Shown here: positions 8,878 to 18,168 of the stretch, piece by piece
Layout: each line of letters begins with the position of its first letter
Numbering within the stretch: the first letter of the stretch is position 1
Assembly (NCBI GenBank): GCA_965222345.1
Contig: CBDCTS010000002.1
Span: 124,001-188,000 of the forward strand
Source: JADFGZ01 sp965222345
Lineage (GTDB): Bacteria; Acidobacteriota; Terriglobia; 2-12-FULL-54-10
Length of the DNA stretch: 64,000 nt
Direction: 5' to 3'
Program-made: the position numbers and the translations under genes
Notes under the pieces: model-generated
Seen by the model: the letters and a program-made list of their open reading frames with translations, nothing else
The model's database searches: none
Told to the model about the DNA's origin: nothing

Positions 8878-9855
8878 ATGTCATTTCCCGTCACCAGACC
8901 ACGGCGTTTGCGGCAGAGCGAGTTGCTGCGCTCCTTTGTGCAAGAGACCAGGCTATCTCCCAGCAATTTCATCTATCCCTTGTTTGTCTGTCCCGGTTCC
9001 GGCGTCAAGCGGGAGATTGCTTCCATGCCGGGAAACTTCCATTTTTCGGTGGATCGGATCGGAGAAGAGTGCAAGGAAGTCGCCGGCCTCGGCATCCCCG
9101 CCGTGATTTTGTTCGGAATCCCTGTAAAAAAAGATGAGGCAGGCTCGGAAGCCTACGGCGACAATTGCATCGTGGCCCAGGCCGTCCGTGCCATTCGGGA
9201 GGCGGTCGGCGGGAAGCTTCTGATCGCCTGCGACGTGTGCCTCTGCGAGTACACCAGCCACGGCCACTGCGGGGTGGTGAAAGACGGCGATGTGGACAAC
9301 GACGCTACGCTCGAACTTCTGGCACGGGCTTCTGTGAACTATGCCCGCGCCGGGGCCGACATCGTTGCGCCATCGGACATGATGGACGGTCGCGTCGCGG
9401 CGATCCGCCGGGCGCTGGACGCCGAATCCCTCACCAATACCGCAATCCTGGCGTACTCGGCGAAGTACGCCTCGGTCTTTTACGGGCCGTTCCGCGATGC
9501 GGCCAACTCAACTCCTCAGTTCGGGGACCGGCGCTCTTACCAGATGGACCCGGCAAACCAGCGCGAGGCGCTGCGGGAGATTGCCCTGGACGTCGAAGAA
9601 GGCGCCGACATGGTGATGGTCAAACCGGCGCTCCCCTATCTGGACGTGATCTGCCGGGCGCGGCAGGAATTCAACTGTCCGCTGGCCGCCTACCAGGTGA
9701 GCGGCGAGTTCAGTATGATCGAGGCCGCCGCCAAGTTGGGGTGGATCGACCGGGACCGGGCCATGATGGAATCGCTCACGGCGATTCGGCGCGCCGGAGC
9801 CGACGTGATCCTAACCTACTTCGCCAAAGACGCCGCCCGGCTGCTAGCCTGCTGA
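8878..9855 (+). CDS. hemB: Delta-aminolevulinic acid dehydratase (porphobilinogen synthase)
   Basis: 325 residues. It condenses two 5-aminolevulinate molecules to porphobilinogen in haem and cobamide synthesis. The Schiff-base lysines are K196 (SAKYASVFYGPF) and K249 (MVMVKPALPYLD). The zinc cysteines C121, C123 and C131 lie in CDVCLCEYTSHGHCG, so this is the Zn-dependent class rather than the Mg/Asp class. The ATG at 8878 follows AGGAAACT. It converges with the lipid kinase gene with a 4-bp gap. Confidence 0.96.
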   Translation: MSFPVTRPRRLRQSELLRSFVQETRLSPSNFIYPLFVCPGSGVKREIASMPGNFHFSVDRIGEECKEVAGLGIPAVILFGIPVKKDEAGSEAYGDNCIVAQAVRAIREAVGGKLLIACDVCLCEYTSHGHCGVVKDGDVDNDATLELLARASVNYARAGADIVAPSDMMDGRVAAIRRALDAESLTNTAILAYSAKYASVFYGPFRDAANSTPQFGDRRSYQMDPANQREALREIALDVEEGADMVMVKPALPYLDVICRARQEFNCPLAAYQVSGEFSMIEAAAKLGWIDRDRAMMESLTAIRRAGADVILTYFAKDAARLLAC

Positions 9856-9859
9856 ACCC

Positions 9860-10798
9860 TCAGCGTCTCGCTGGTGCCAGCAGGGTCAGGGCGTCCGGGA
9901 CGACCTCGATGGTGCAGGGCAGCCGGCCTGCCAGTTCCCCATCCACCTGAAATAACACTTTTTTAGAGGCTGGTTCGGTTTGTTCGCAGCGAACCTTGCG
10001 GGCAGGGAAGCGAGTGACATCCGCCAACCTGTCTAACCGTCCCGTCAGCAGCGCCGCTGCATAAAGAAAATAGCGCAGGCGGTTTCGCGAGCGAAAGCAG
10101 TACACGAAGAAGCTCTCCGAGAATATATCCGCCTCTCGGACCATTCGGAAAGGGCCGTAATAGGTGGACTTGCTGACGCAAGCGAAGGTAGCCTCTATCT
10201 GCCGGTCCTCGGTCGAGACGATAAATTCCGTCTTCGGCTCGAATAACACCTGTCGGATCGTTTCCAGCACGTAGCTCCCCACCCCCAGTAGGTTCTTCCA
10301 GCGCAGTTCCAGCTTTTGGATCACCTGCGCATCAAACCCCACTCCGGCCATCAGAAGGAAGTAACGGTTTCCGGCGAATCCCAAAGCCAGTCGCCGGGGC
10401 GTGGCGGAGGCAATAACCCGTGCAGCCGCCCGCATGTCTCGCGGGAACCCCAACTCCCGGGCTAGCACGTTCGCTGTGCCGCAAGGCAGCACGCCCAGAG
10501 GCACGTGCGAAAGCGCCATTCCGCAGACCACCTCGTTGATGGTGCCGTCTCCGCCGCTGACCACAATCAAATCCGCCCCCTTTTGAATGGCATCGCGGGC
10601 CAGTTCTGTTGCCGTGCCGGGACCGGTAGTTGCCAGAGTGCTCACCTGGATGCCGGCCCGCTCCAGCTCTTCGGTCGCAGTTGCGATCTGCTGCGGCCGC
10701 AGTCGGCGCCGCCGTCCCGCTTCCGGGTTATAGATGAGGAAAGCCTTTGCATACTTAGGTGCAGTGGCGGGCCGTTCGGTAGAGGGGTTGGGTGGCAT
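9860..10798 (-). CDS. YegS/DagK-type lipid kinase (diacylglycerol kinase catalytic domain)
   Basis: About 312 residues. The DAGK catalytic domain is clear: LIYNPEAGRRR at the start, VVSGGDGTINEVVCGM (the GGDGT nucleotide motif) and LGVLPCGTANVLARELG. Relatives phosphorylate diacylglycerol, ceramide or related lipids at the inner membrane face, or sphingoid bases; the substrate cannot be told. I chose the ATG at 10798 (MPPNPSTERP); a TTG at 10864 would add 22 residues with no similarity. It is divergent from ligA. Confidence 0.87.
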   Translation of the reverse strand: MPPNPSTERPATAPKYAKAFLIYNPEAGRRRRLRPQQIATATEELERAGIQVSTLATTGPGTATELARDAIQKGADLIVVSGGDGTINEVVCGMALSHVPLGVLPCGTANVLARELGFPRDMRAAARVIASATPRRLALGFAGNRYFLLMAGVGFDAQVIQKLELRWKNLLGVGSYVLETIRQVLFEPKTEFIVSTEDRQIEATFACVSKSTYYGPFRMVREADIFSESFFVYCFRSRNRLRYFLYAAALLTGRLDRLADVTRFPARKVRCEQTEPASKKVLFQVDGELAGRLPCTIEVVPDALTLLAPARR

Positions 10799-10940
10799 TG
10801 TCGCAAGACTCTCGGCAGGAATCCCGCTGGCAGCGGACCTAACGACTGCACAGGACTCGTACAATGTATAATGGACCCGAGCCGGGATGCAATCGGCAGC
10901 AAGCTGGTACCTGCCCCGGCGCTTCCTCAGGAAATATTCC

Positions 10941-12959
10941 GTGAAGAGTCTCCAAAAACAGGCAGAAGCTCTGCGGGAGCAGATTCGCTATCACGAGCAT
11001 CGCTACTACGTGCTCGATGCTCCCGAGATCTCCGACGCCGAGTTCGACCGCTTGATGGATCGGTTGAAAACGCTGGAAACAGAGGACCCCAGCTTGGTCC
11101 GTCCGGACTCTCCCACGCAGCGTGTGGGAGGAAAACCCAGGGAAGGCTTTGTCCGGGTGGCCCACAGCACTCCACTACTGAGTCTCGACAATTCCTATTC
11201 GCAGCAAGAGTTGCTTGAGTTCGACCGTAAGGTTCGCCAAGGCGCAGGCAAGGACCGGGTGGAGTATGTCGCCGAGCTGAAGATGGACGGCATGAGCATG
11301 ACGGTCCTCTATGAGCAGGGCCTGCTGCGCCGGGCCGTCACGCGAGGCGATGGAGCTGTGGGAGAAGAAGTGACGGAGAACGCGCGCACCATCCGTTCGC
11401 TGCCGCTCTTGCTGAATCGTTCCGCTTTGGCGAAGGCCAAACTGGGACTGGATCTGGAAGTGCGCGGTGAGGTAATCCTGGACCGCCGGGCGTTCGGGCA
11501 GATTAACGCGGAAAGAGAACGGCAGGATTTGCCGAGATTTGCCAATCCGCGCAACGCCGCCGCCGGTTCCATCCGCATGTTGGAGCCGAGCGTCGTGGCC
11601 GAGCGTCACCTGGACTGCTTCTGTTACGCCCTGCTGGTCAACGCGCGCGTGCCGCTCGGCGAGCATCGGCAGGTGCTCGAAGCGCTTGTGGCGCTGGGCT
11701 TCAAGGTAAATCCCAACTGGAAGCACTGCCGGGACATTGACGAGGCGCTGGAGTTTTGCCGGAAGTGGGAGCAGAAGCGGGAGTCGTTGCCCTATGAGAT
11801 TGATGGCGTGGTCATCAAGGTGAACTCCATCGCTCTCCAGGCGGAGCTGGGAGCGACGGCGAAGGCTCCGCGGTGGGCCGTTGCCTACAAGTATGCTGCG
11901 CGCCAGGCGGTAACTTCTGTCCGTGAAATCCAGGTGCAAGTGGGCCGCACGGGAGCGCTGACGCCGGTAGCTATGCTGGAGCCGGTGTTGCTGGGCGGAG
12001 TCACCGTCAGCCGGGCCACTTTGCACAACGAAGACGAAGTCCGGCGCTTGAGATTGAAGATTGGGGATGTGGTAGTGGTGGAGAGGGGCGGCGACGTGAT
12101 CCCGAAGGTGGTGCGCGTAGAGACAGCGGAACGACCCAAGCACGGTTCCAAGCTGCGCGACTTCTGTATGCCCGGGCAGTGTCCCGTCTGCCAAGGCCGG
12201 GTAGTCCGTGAGGAGGGAGAAGTAGCCTTGCGCTGCGTCAACGCGAACTGCCCGGCAAAGCTAAAGAAATCCATCTTGCACTTTGCCGGACGCAAGGCAA
12301 TGAACATTGACGGGCTGGGAGAGGCGCTGGTGGACCAATTGGTGGACAGCGGATTGGTCCGCAATGTCGCGGACATCTATGAGCTGAAAGAGGAGGACTT
12401 GGTCAAACTGGAGCGCATGGGTCCCAAATCCGCCGAGAACCTCCGGAAGGAAATCGATCGGAGTCGCGGGAACAGCCTGGAAAAAGTTGTCTTCGCATTG
12501 GGAATCCGCTTTGTTGGAGAACGCACAGGGTTGCTGCTGGCCGAACATTTTGGAGCAATGGACAATTTGGCCTCCGCCGCTCAGGAAGAGCTGGAAGCAG
12601 TGCCGGAGGTGGGTCCCAAGGTGGCTGCCAGCATCGTCAGTTTTTTTAGTGAACCTCAAAACCAACAATTGCGCGAGCGGTTGCGGAAGGCAGGATTGCG
12701 GTTCGAACACAAGAGAAAAGCAGAGAAGGCCTCTAACTTGGCGGGAGCAACTTTCGTGCTTACGGGAACGCTTCAGAACTGCACCCGCGAGGAGGCCAAA
12801 CAAAAGATTGAACTGGCCGGTGGGCACGTGACCGGCTCGGTCAGCAAGAAGACGAATTACGTGGTGGCGGGAAGTGACCCCGGCTCCAAGCTGGCAAAGG
12901 CCAAGGCGCTGGGCGTGGAAATCCTCGATGAAGCGCAACTGAATTTCCTGCTGCAATAG
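10941..12959 (+). CDS. ligA: NAD-dependent DNA ligase LigA
   Basis: 672 residues with all domains in order: Ia (HRYYVLDAPEISDAEFD), adenylation domain with AELKMDG (AMP-accepting K114), OB fold (VQVGRTGALTPVAMLEPV), zinc finger (CPVC...CVNANCPAK), helix-hairpin-helix repeats, and a C-terminal BRCT domain beginning GATFVLTGTL. It seals nicks in replication and repair. The GTG at 10941 is preferred because AGGA lies 8 nt upstream and the product then has the family length; the frame is open to 10887. Confidence 0.96.
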   Translation: MKSLQKQAEALREQIRYHEHRYYVLDAPEISDAEFDRLMDRLKTLETEDPSLVRPDSPTQRVGGKPREGFVRVAHSTPLLSLDNSYSQQELLEFDRKVRQGAGKDRVEYVAELKMDGMSMTVLYEQGLLRRAVTRGDGAVGEEVTENARTIRSLPLLLNRSALAKAKLGLDLEVRGEVILDRRAFGQINAERERQDLPRFANPRNAAAGSIRMLEPSVVAERHLDCFCYALLVNARVPLGEHRQVLEALVALGFKVNPNWKHCRDIDEALEFCRKWEQKRESLPYEIDGVVIKVNSIALQAELGATAKAPRWAVAYKYAARQAVTSVREIQVQVGRTGALTPVAMLEPVLLGGVTVSRATLHNEDEVRRLRLKIGDVVVVERGGDVIPKVVRVETAERPKHGSKLRDFCMPGQCPVCQGRVVREEGEVALRCVNANCPAKLKKSILHFAGRKAMNIDGLGEALVDQLVDSGLVRNVADIYELKEEDLVKLERMGPKSAENLRKEIDRSRGNSLEKVVFALGIRFVGERTGLLLAEHFGAMDNLASAAQEELEAVPEVGPKVAASIVSFFSEPQNQQLRERLRKAGLRFEHKRKAEKASNLAGATFVLTGTLQNCTREEAKQKIELAGGHVTGSVSKKTNYVVAGSDPGSKLAKAKALGVEILDEAQLNFLLQ

Positions 12960-13076
12960 CGGAAAGGCCTGAATTCCTTTAGTGGTGTGCTAGAGCATTT
13001 CACCTGTTGGTGTAGTCTGGTTATGCTTGCCTGATATACACCAACGAGAAAATGCTGTAGTACAGGGAAGATTCCT

Positions 13077-13565
13077 TCAGACGGTGTCATCCAGAAAGGT
13101 GATCATGCGGCCCAAACACATGACTCCGACCCAGAAGAACAACGAGGTCGCCGCGATGATCTTTGCAGACAGTGGGGTATCCTCTCCGGACCCCACAGCC
13201 TCGGTATCGCGGTACACGTTGAGGTAGAACAGCAGCACATTGATTCCAGCGAGCAAAATGAACAGCAGCTTCACAACAAAAGCAATGTTGTGAACGTACC
13301 GATAGGGATTGCCTGCAAAGAACAGAATGCCGGTTATCAGATTGATGGCGAAACCTAAAATCCCCCATGGCACCAGTTGGTGCAAGGAGATGAGCGGCAG
13401 CTTCTTCGCCATTCCAAGCATGCGCAAGTCGAGCAGCACAATAGTGCCGATCAACAGCGACATCCCGAAGAAATGAAGAATCTCATTTGCCGGCCATACC
13501 CAGACATAGTTGTTCATAAACAATGACACTCTGGTGCTCGCGACCCATTCCACAAAGGATTCCAT
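13077..13565 (-). CDS. Four-helix inner-membrane protein (DUF6644-like), copy 1
   Basis: 162 residues with four predicted membrane helices. It shares with three other proteins here the pattern H-x2-G-x3-x2-G-x5-D-R-L/M-L-G (HFFGMSLLIGTIVLLDLRML) in helix 2, and a closing SLFFWVG helix. Assignment to DUF6644 is from memory and moderate. No function is known; the invariant His at the start of helix 2 could be a haem or metal ligand, but this is inference. It lies 20 bp downstream of copy 2, so the two form an operon. Confidence 0.7.
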   Translation of the reverse strand: MESFVEWVASTRVSLFMNNYVWVWPANEILHFFGMSLLIGTIVLLDLRMLGMAKKLPLISLHQLVPWGILGFAINLITGILFFAGNPYRYVHNIAFVVKLLFILLAGINVLLFYLNVYRDTEAVGSGEDTPLSAKIIAATSLFFWVGVMCLGRMITFLDDTV

Positions 13566-13585
13566 AGTGCAATCGCCCCTTCTAG

Positions 13586-14092
13586 TTAGTCATAGGCCAT
13601 GAAGTGGGTAGCAGTGTATGCCAGCAAACGGCCTGCCGTGATCGCCCCAACCCAAAAAAATAGCGATGCTCCCGCCAAGATTTTGCCCTTCATTGGCACG
13701 GCTCTCTCATCCAGACTCGGATCGCCAAAAACATGCTTCTGAATCATCAATATGCTCGTCACGCCGAGCGCAATGCACAGCAACTTGATATAAAAGACTG
13801 GGTCCGTGAATGCTTTTGTCGGATAAGCGATCAACAGCGCAACCCCGGATGCGGCATTTACCCAGAAGCCGGCCCACATGACGGGAAAGAACCTCTCCAT
13901 CGGCGTCAAGGGAATGCGGGACGCCCGACCGAGGATACGCAGATCGACCGCGACAATCGTGCCGACCAGGAATCCCAAGCCGACCGTGTGCAGGACGATA
14001 ACGCTTGGGAATGCCAACAATGAGGTCGACTCACGCAACCACGTACTTAAGCCAGTCTGTTCGATCCAATCAAACAATGCGAAGAAATCCAT
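13586..14092 (-). CDS. Four-helix inner-membrane protein (DUF6644-like), copy 2
   Basis: 168 residues, same architecture as its downstream neighbour: a short amphipathic N-terminus (DFFALFDWIEQTGLSTWLRE), helix 2 with HTVGLGFLVGTIVAVDLRIL, and a final ASLFFWVGAITAGRLLAY helix. GGAAGGC directly precedes the ATG. Because the pair is divergent enough to be old paralogues yet co-transcribed, the proteins may form a hetero-oligomer. Function is unknown. Confidence 0.7.
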   Translation of the reverse strand: MDFFALFDWIEQTGLSTWLRESTSLLAFPSVIVLHTVGLGFLVGTIVAVDLRILGRASRIPLTPMERFFPVMWAGFWVNAASGVALLIAYPTKAFTDPVFYIKLLCIALGVTSILMIQKHVFGDPSLDERAVPMKGKILAGASLFFWVGAITAGRLLAYTATHFMAYD

Positions 14093-14511
14093 GCCTTCCT
14101 TTTTTCACTTCCAATTGAGTTTATTGACCGCCAAGTCCGATTTCATCTTTACCATAGGTGAAAGATTCTATGCCAAACCGCCCTGCCTCCTGAATACCTA
14201 CTGCGCGTACAGTCCGGTAGGGTCTGTGCTCCCGCTTTGCTCAGCATGACAGGGTTTCTGGTTGCCTGCCATTCCTGATTTAACCTGCTGGCAAAACGCT
14301 CTAAGAGATATTGCATAACCCCTCGTTTAGGAGCTTCGGTTGGCTTTTAGGTGGCTTTTTTGAACCTCCCCCGATGAACTTTTGATTCTAAAAGGGTTGT
14401 TGGCTTCGTTTCGTAAAAAATACCTGTTTTCACCTCGCTCGCCTCCCCTCGCAAGCTTCACAAACGATCAGCGGCTCGATTCTCCCGCAAGAAAATTCCA
14501 GGGGCAACAAA

Positions 14512-14559
14512 ATTATTCCGATTCTTCCGAGGCTGCCGATTATTCCGAATCTGCCGAGG
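14512..14559. repeat. Imperfect direct repeat, 21 bp twice
   Basis: ATTATTCCGATTCTTCCGAGG (14512-14532) recurs at 14539-14559 with two changes, at a 27-bp period, inside the non-coding stretch. Confidence 0.5.
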
Positions 14560-15064
14560 AATCCGGGCCGCGCGGCGAAACGCCAGGCTGGCCTTTCCCG
14601 AGGAGAGCGGCTTGCGGAGTATGCCTCGGGTCCGGCCCAGTGGGTGCGCTGCATTCCTGGCTTTACTCCTGCACCCATTGCCTGACCACAGAGCCCGCCT
14701 GAGGGGCGTCTGGAGACCCGCCGGAGTCGAAAAGTTCAGGCCTGGCTGGCTCCAAACTCCCGTCTCTACCCCGAGTTCTTCTCGCCTGATACCCCCGTGT
14801 TGAACCCCTCCGAATCTCTCTGGCGGTGCCTCACAATTACTCTCGTGGCCAATCTGCTGTTCCCAACCTGGACAGTCTCCCCGCCGCCCGCCACCATGCC
14901 CCATCCCTACAGCACAAACAAAGCCTCCTCCGACCCTTCCGGAGACTTCGCCCTCTCTCATGGCCTCTTGCACAGGGCATTTATTAACTGAAAATCAATA
15001 GTGTCAGCTAAGCGTGGCGGAGATGAGTAGTTCTAACACAAGGATTGAAAGCATCTCTAAGAAA

Positions 15065-15093
15065 TTGACGTGAACAAATAATTACTGTGTTAC
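15065..15093 (+). promoter_or_regulatory. Candidate sigma-70-like promoter
   Basis: TTGACG at 15065-15070, a 17-nt spacer, then TGTTAC at 15088-15093, about 55 bp before the ATG at 15149. The -35 is good and the -10 poor. Confidence 0.35.
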
Positions 15094-15148
15094 CATGCGC
15101 CTGCGATGCCGGAATGAGACCCAATTAAAGCGGAAGGGGTGGACGCGA

Positions 15149-15640
15149 ATGTACGAAGCGTTTTTGGCTTTCGGTGATTGGCTCGAAAATAGCCCCATGG
15201 CCTATGCGGTGGTGGAATGGGGCCTCCTGTCTGACATTTGCTGGGTAGGCCATTTTTTGAGCTTTTTCTTGGTAATCGGGACAAGTGTGGCCGTTGATGT
15301 ACGCCTTCTTGGCCTGGGTGCGCGGCGCCTAACCGCCTCCGAACTCGCCGAACAGCTTTTCCCTTGGACGTGGACTGGCTTGGGCTTAGCTTTCCTAACG
15401 GGGTTTCTCTACCTTACGCCTAGTGCCTGGATTTTTTTTCGTAGTTCTTTCTTTTTCGTCAAGCTGTTGCTGACCGCGCTGGCAGCAGTTTCTGTTCTGT
15501 TAATCCAATTGAACGTGCGCAAGTGGGATCGGCAGGGTGCCTTGCCGCCAATGGCCAAAGTGATGGCCGTTGTTTCATTGCTGCTTTGGATAAGCGTTCT
15601 CATTGCGGGGACCCATGTCCCGGTGCAAACCTGTTTCTAA
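15149..15640 (+). CDS. Four-helix inner-membrane protein (DUF6644-like), copy 3
   Basis: 163 residues with four membrane helices. Helix 2 carries GHFLSFFLVIGTSVAVDVRL, and the following segment TASELAEQLFPWTWTGLGLA closely matches copy 4 at 28733-29215 (TASQLAEQLSPLKWTGLGIA), so copies 3 and 4 form one subgroup and copies 1 and 2 another. The ATG at 15149 follows AAGGGG by 9 nt; the frame is open 18 codons upstream without similarity. It stands alone on the plus strand. Function is unknown. Confidence 0.7.
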   Translation: MYEAFLAFGDWLENSPMAYAVVEWGLLSDICWVGHFLSFFLVIGTSVAVDVRLLGLGARRLTASELAEQLFPWTWTGLGLAFLTGFLYLTPSAWIFFRSSFFFVKLLLTALAAVSVLLIQLNVRKWDRQGALPPMAKVMAVVSLLLWISVLIAGTHVPVQTCF

Positions 15641-16048
15641 CAGACCCTGGTTATTCTATTCAGCTTTGTAAGGACACACTGGACTGGCTAACCGGGAAGT
15701 GAGTACAGCTTGGCCGGATATCCTTCCCGGTCCTCCAACAAAAGCTGGAAACGACGTGGGACAGTGTTCCCAGCCAGGCCGGCCCAACACTCGACAATCC
15801 TTTCCCTCCACCCATTCACCCTCCCAGAACCCTCAGCTGGATTGTAGTAGCTTTCTTAGTCAAAGCTAACAGAGCTGCAGATCTATTGGTGTCCAGTGCG
15901 TCGTGCAAAACTGTTTCGGATGTGAGTCAAGCACGGCAGAATGGCGACAATTTTTGACAGTGCAAGTCTTTGCGGGAACCGGGTACCCCATTGGCGGGAA
16001 AAGAACATAAGGTTGTCATAAAGTAGGTTTTCATTGGAGAATATGAAC
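15641..16048. other. Intergenic region, no gene seen
   Basis: About 400 bp. A TTGACA occurs at about 15952 but lacks a matching -10 element. Nothing else is recognised. Confidence 0.4.
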
Positions 16049-16795
16049 ATGAACGCTAGGTTTAGGTTCAGCAAGACTTGCATCGTAATGAGTGCGTTGT
16101 TGGTTTGTCTTTCCCCGATGGTATCTGCTCAGACATCCGGGGGAATGATTTCCGGACTGGTGACGGACGCATCTGGCGCCGTAATGCCGGGTGTTGCTGT
16201 TACGCTTGCCAGCCGGGAAGCCCGGATTAGTCGAGATGCCATGACGGATGAGGCCGGTTCGGACCTTCAGGTCAAGCAACTGGATTTCACCTCCTTCGCC
16301 GGAAATCCGGTCTACTTGGCGAGGGAGACGCCGCAGCATTCGCGGATCATTACAGTTCCTGGGCCGGTTCCTGGCAAAGCCGCTGCGGAATTCGACCGGG
16401 ATCGCATCCTCGACGTTGTAACCGAGGCCAGCCAGCCGGGTGGTCTGGCGGAAGTCCGGTTGGTCACAGAATATGAGGCCTACTACCTCGACCGCCACAA
16501 CCGGCTACCTTTGCCGGTTCTTTTTGTGCGCCTGAATGATTCTGACAACACCATGGTCTATATTGACCCTCGGACGGCGCGGGTCATGAATAGCTATAGT
16601 TCACGGTCGCGCTGGACCCGATGGCTTTATCATGGGTTGCACTCAATCGACCTGCCTTGGCTATACAAACATCGCCCCGCGTGGGACATCATCGTTCTCG
16701 TGCTGATGCTTGGGGGGACATCGCTCTGCGTGACTTCCGTCATCATCGGGTTCCAGCTCTTGCGGAAAAAGCTGGCTGTCCGCTTGGTGCAATGA
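16049..16795 (+). CDS. Chimeric protein: secreted carboxypeptidase-regulatory N-terminus joined to a PepSY-type membrane C-terminus
   Basis: 248 residues. Residues 1-28 are a signal peptide (ALLVCLSPMVSAQ); residues 30-60 (GMISGLVTDASGAVMPGVAV) are the first strands of the carboxypeptidase-regulatory domain usual at the front of Oar-like TonB receptors. From about residue 70 the sequence becomes a PepSY-associated protein: VYIDPRTARVMNSYSSRSR, WLYHGLHSIDLPWLYKHRP, then a membrane helix (IIVLVLMLGGTSLCVTSVII). The regulatory domain is cut short mid-fold, so I infer a deletion fused two genes. ATG 16049 is set by GGAG 9 nt upstream. It could be expressed as a membrane-anchored PepSY protein or be a dead fusion. 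Confidence 0.6.
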   Translation: MNARFRFSKTCIVMSALLVCLSPMVSAQTSGGMISGLVTDASGAVMPGVAVTLASREARISRDAMTDEAGSDLQVKQLDFTSFAGNPVYLARETPQHSRIITVPGPVPGKAAAEFDRDRILDVVTEASQPGGLAEVRLVTEYEAYYLDRHNRLPLPVLFVRLNDSDNTMVYIDPRTARVMNSYSSRSRWTRWLYHGLHSIDLPWLYKHRPAWDIIVLVLMLGGTSLCVTSVIIGFQLLRKKLAVRLVQ

Positions 16796-17285
16796 TCCCT
16801 TCGGCAGGGTACTTTTTTCGCCTCACTGCAAGGATTGCCGAGTTGAAATCCGTGGAAAGGATACCGTCCCCAGAGAAAAAACGTTAAGAAACCGTCGATA
16901 TTTGCACATTGTTTATATGAACCTGTCTGGCTCTGTTGACATCCCTTACCTTCCTCTACCGATGGCTATAGCCGGTAGAGGTTGTATGCCAAGCCGAGCA
17001 ATTGGGGATGGCGCTGACCGGGCGTCAGGCAAGCCAAACCTATACTGTGGGGCCGGTCCCGATTCTATGCCTCGCGCCGCCCTCTTCTTCCGCGCATCCC
17101 ACAGATTCTAGAACCAGCTAGCGTTCCGAAACTCATCCCGCAGCTGTCCAGGAAAACTCTCGACGGTAGCGTTCTGGGCTGGCTTGCCTGGCTGGATGCG
17201 AAACCGGCCCGAGCCGCCGTTCCATTCCCAGGACAGGAAATGACCTCTCCTCCGTTCCGGCCCCGTTGTCCAGATCGCACCTCAA
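16796..17285. other. Intergenic region, no gene seen
   Basis: About 490 bp between convergent genes. Short frames on both strands show no recognisable product and no terminator with a T-tract is evident. Confidence 0.4.
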
Positions 17286-17660
17286 TCATTTAACGGGTTC
17301 TATGCGGGTTGCAATGATCGTGTCGCCGTCAACTCTGCCGGTGACCTTTGCACCTTTGCCGGCAACGTTGTTCATCCCGCTGCCCAGTCTGCCGTCCAGG
17401 TTGTAGACCTTGTCGCCGACAACCAGGGCGTAACTGGATCCGCTTCTCACGCAGGCCATGGTGCACTGAGCGGGATCTGTTCCGCCGTGGCTTGCGCCGC
17501 ACATGCTGTCGCTGATGATGCCCTCCAGTGTCTGAAGGTCGCTTCCCTCCTCGCTATCTTGAGCAAGAGATGTCTGAGTGAGCAGCGCTCCACTCAACAG
17601 CATGGCTCCGCCAATCAGCAGCACGGACAAATACTTCAACGCTCCCTTGTGATCTTGCAT
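17286..17660 (-). CDS. Small exported protein with SDSMCGASH motif
   Basis: 124 residues. A signal peptide (VLLIGGAMLLSGALLTQTSLA) is followed by GIISDSMCGASHGGTDPAQCTMACVRSG, with conserved Cys and His, and a small beta domain (YALVVGDKVYNLDG ... VTGRVDGDTIIATRIEPV). Proteins of this type are frequent in Acidobacteria with no known function; the Cys/His cluster suggests disulfides or metal binding, which is inference. AAAGGAG sits 7 nt before the ATG. It is monocistronic. Confidence 0.72.
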   Translation of the reverse strand: MQDHKGALKYLSVLLIGGAMLLSGALLTQTSLAQDSEEGSDLQTLEGIISDSMCGASHGGTDPAQCTMACVRSGSSYALVVGDKVYNLDGRLGSGMNNVAGKGAKVTGRVDGDTIIATRIEPVK

Positions 17661-17941
17661 AGGTTTTCTCCTTTCAATCTCCTTCCTGGAAGGATTAACT
17701 GCCTTATTCTACGCAGAAAAAGAACAAGAACAAAGTGCTTCAAGCGGCGGAAACCGATCCAGGTTGCTTTCTTTCCCGCTCGGCTGATCTTGCTCAGCCT
17801 TCATCAAGATAAGCAGAACGAATACGGCTTTCCGCAAGATGATTTGCATCTTTGCGTCGTGCCCAAAGCAGGTAAGAGGACTACTTTCCACCCACATTTG
17901 GTGGCGCGGATTTCATGCGTGACGTCCCGCAAAATAATTCT

Positions 17942-17968
17942 TGACTGGTCTTTTAAAAGGGTATAATC
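17942..17968 (+). promoter_or_regulatory. Candidate promoter for the DUF6152 gene
   Basis: TTGACT at 17942-17947 and a perfect TATAAT at 17963-17968, separated by 15 nt (shorter than the ideal 17), 200 bp upstream of the ATG at 18169. The rest of 17661-18168 holds no gene I can support. Confidence 0.45.
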
Positions 17969-18168
17969 GGGGTTTCTGGGGCAAGTCGGAAAATGCGCCT
18001 GCCAACGGCGCAAAAGCGAGAAATTGCGTTCCCGGAGTCCGATGGATTAGCGCGGTCGTTATTGGGGCGCACTTCGGCCTTTCTTCTTGTATGCCAGCGT
18101 GGAATAGTATGCTAGGGAGCCGTGGAACTGGAATGAATCTGCGCGTATCAGAATCAGGAGGATACTAA

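Larger units (their letters stand above)
14093..15148. other. Long non-coding stretch (about 1.05 kb)
   Basis: No gene can be supported. Both strands have short open frames of low-complexity composition without plausible starts. The stretch contains the imperfect direct repeat at 14512-14559 and, at its right end, a candidate promoter for the next gene. It may be the residue of a deleted gene, but no family is recognisable. Confidence 0.5.

Noticed and set aside
11175..12194. Long open frame antisense to ligA, 339 codons
   Set aside because: It is the shadow of a GC-rich conserved gene; the sense strand encodes all LigA domains, and the antisense product has no recognisable motif.
14382..14991. 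Several 60-170 codon frames in the long gap before 15149
   Set aside because: Composition is repetitive and Arg/Ser/Pro-rich on both strands, with no start signal or similarity to known families.
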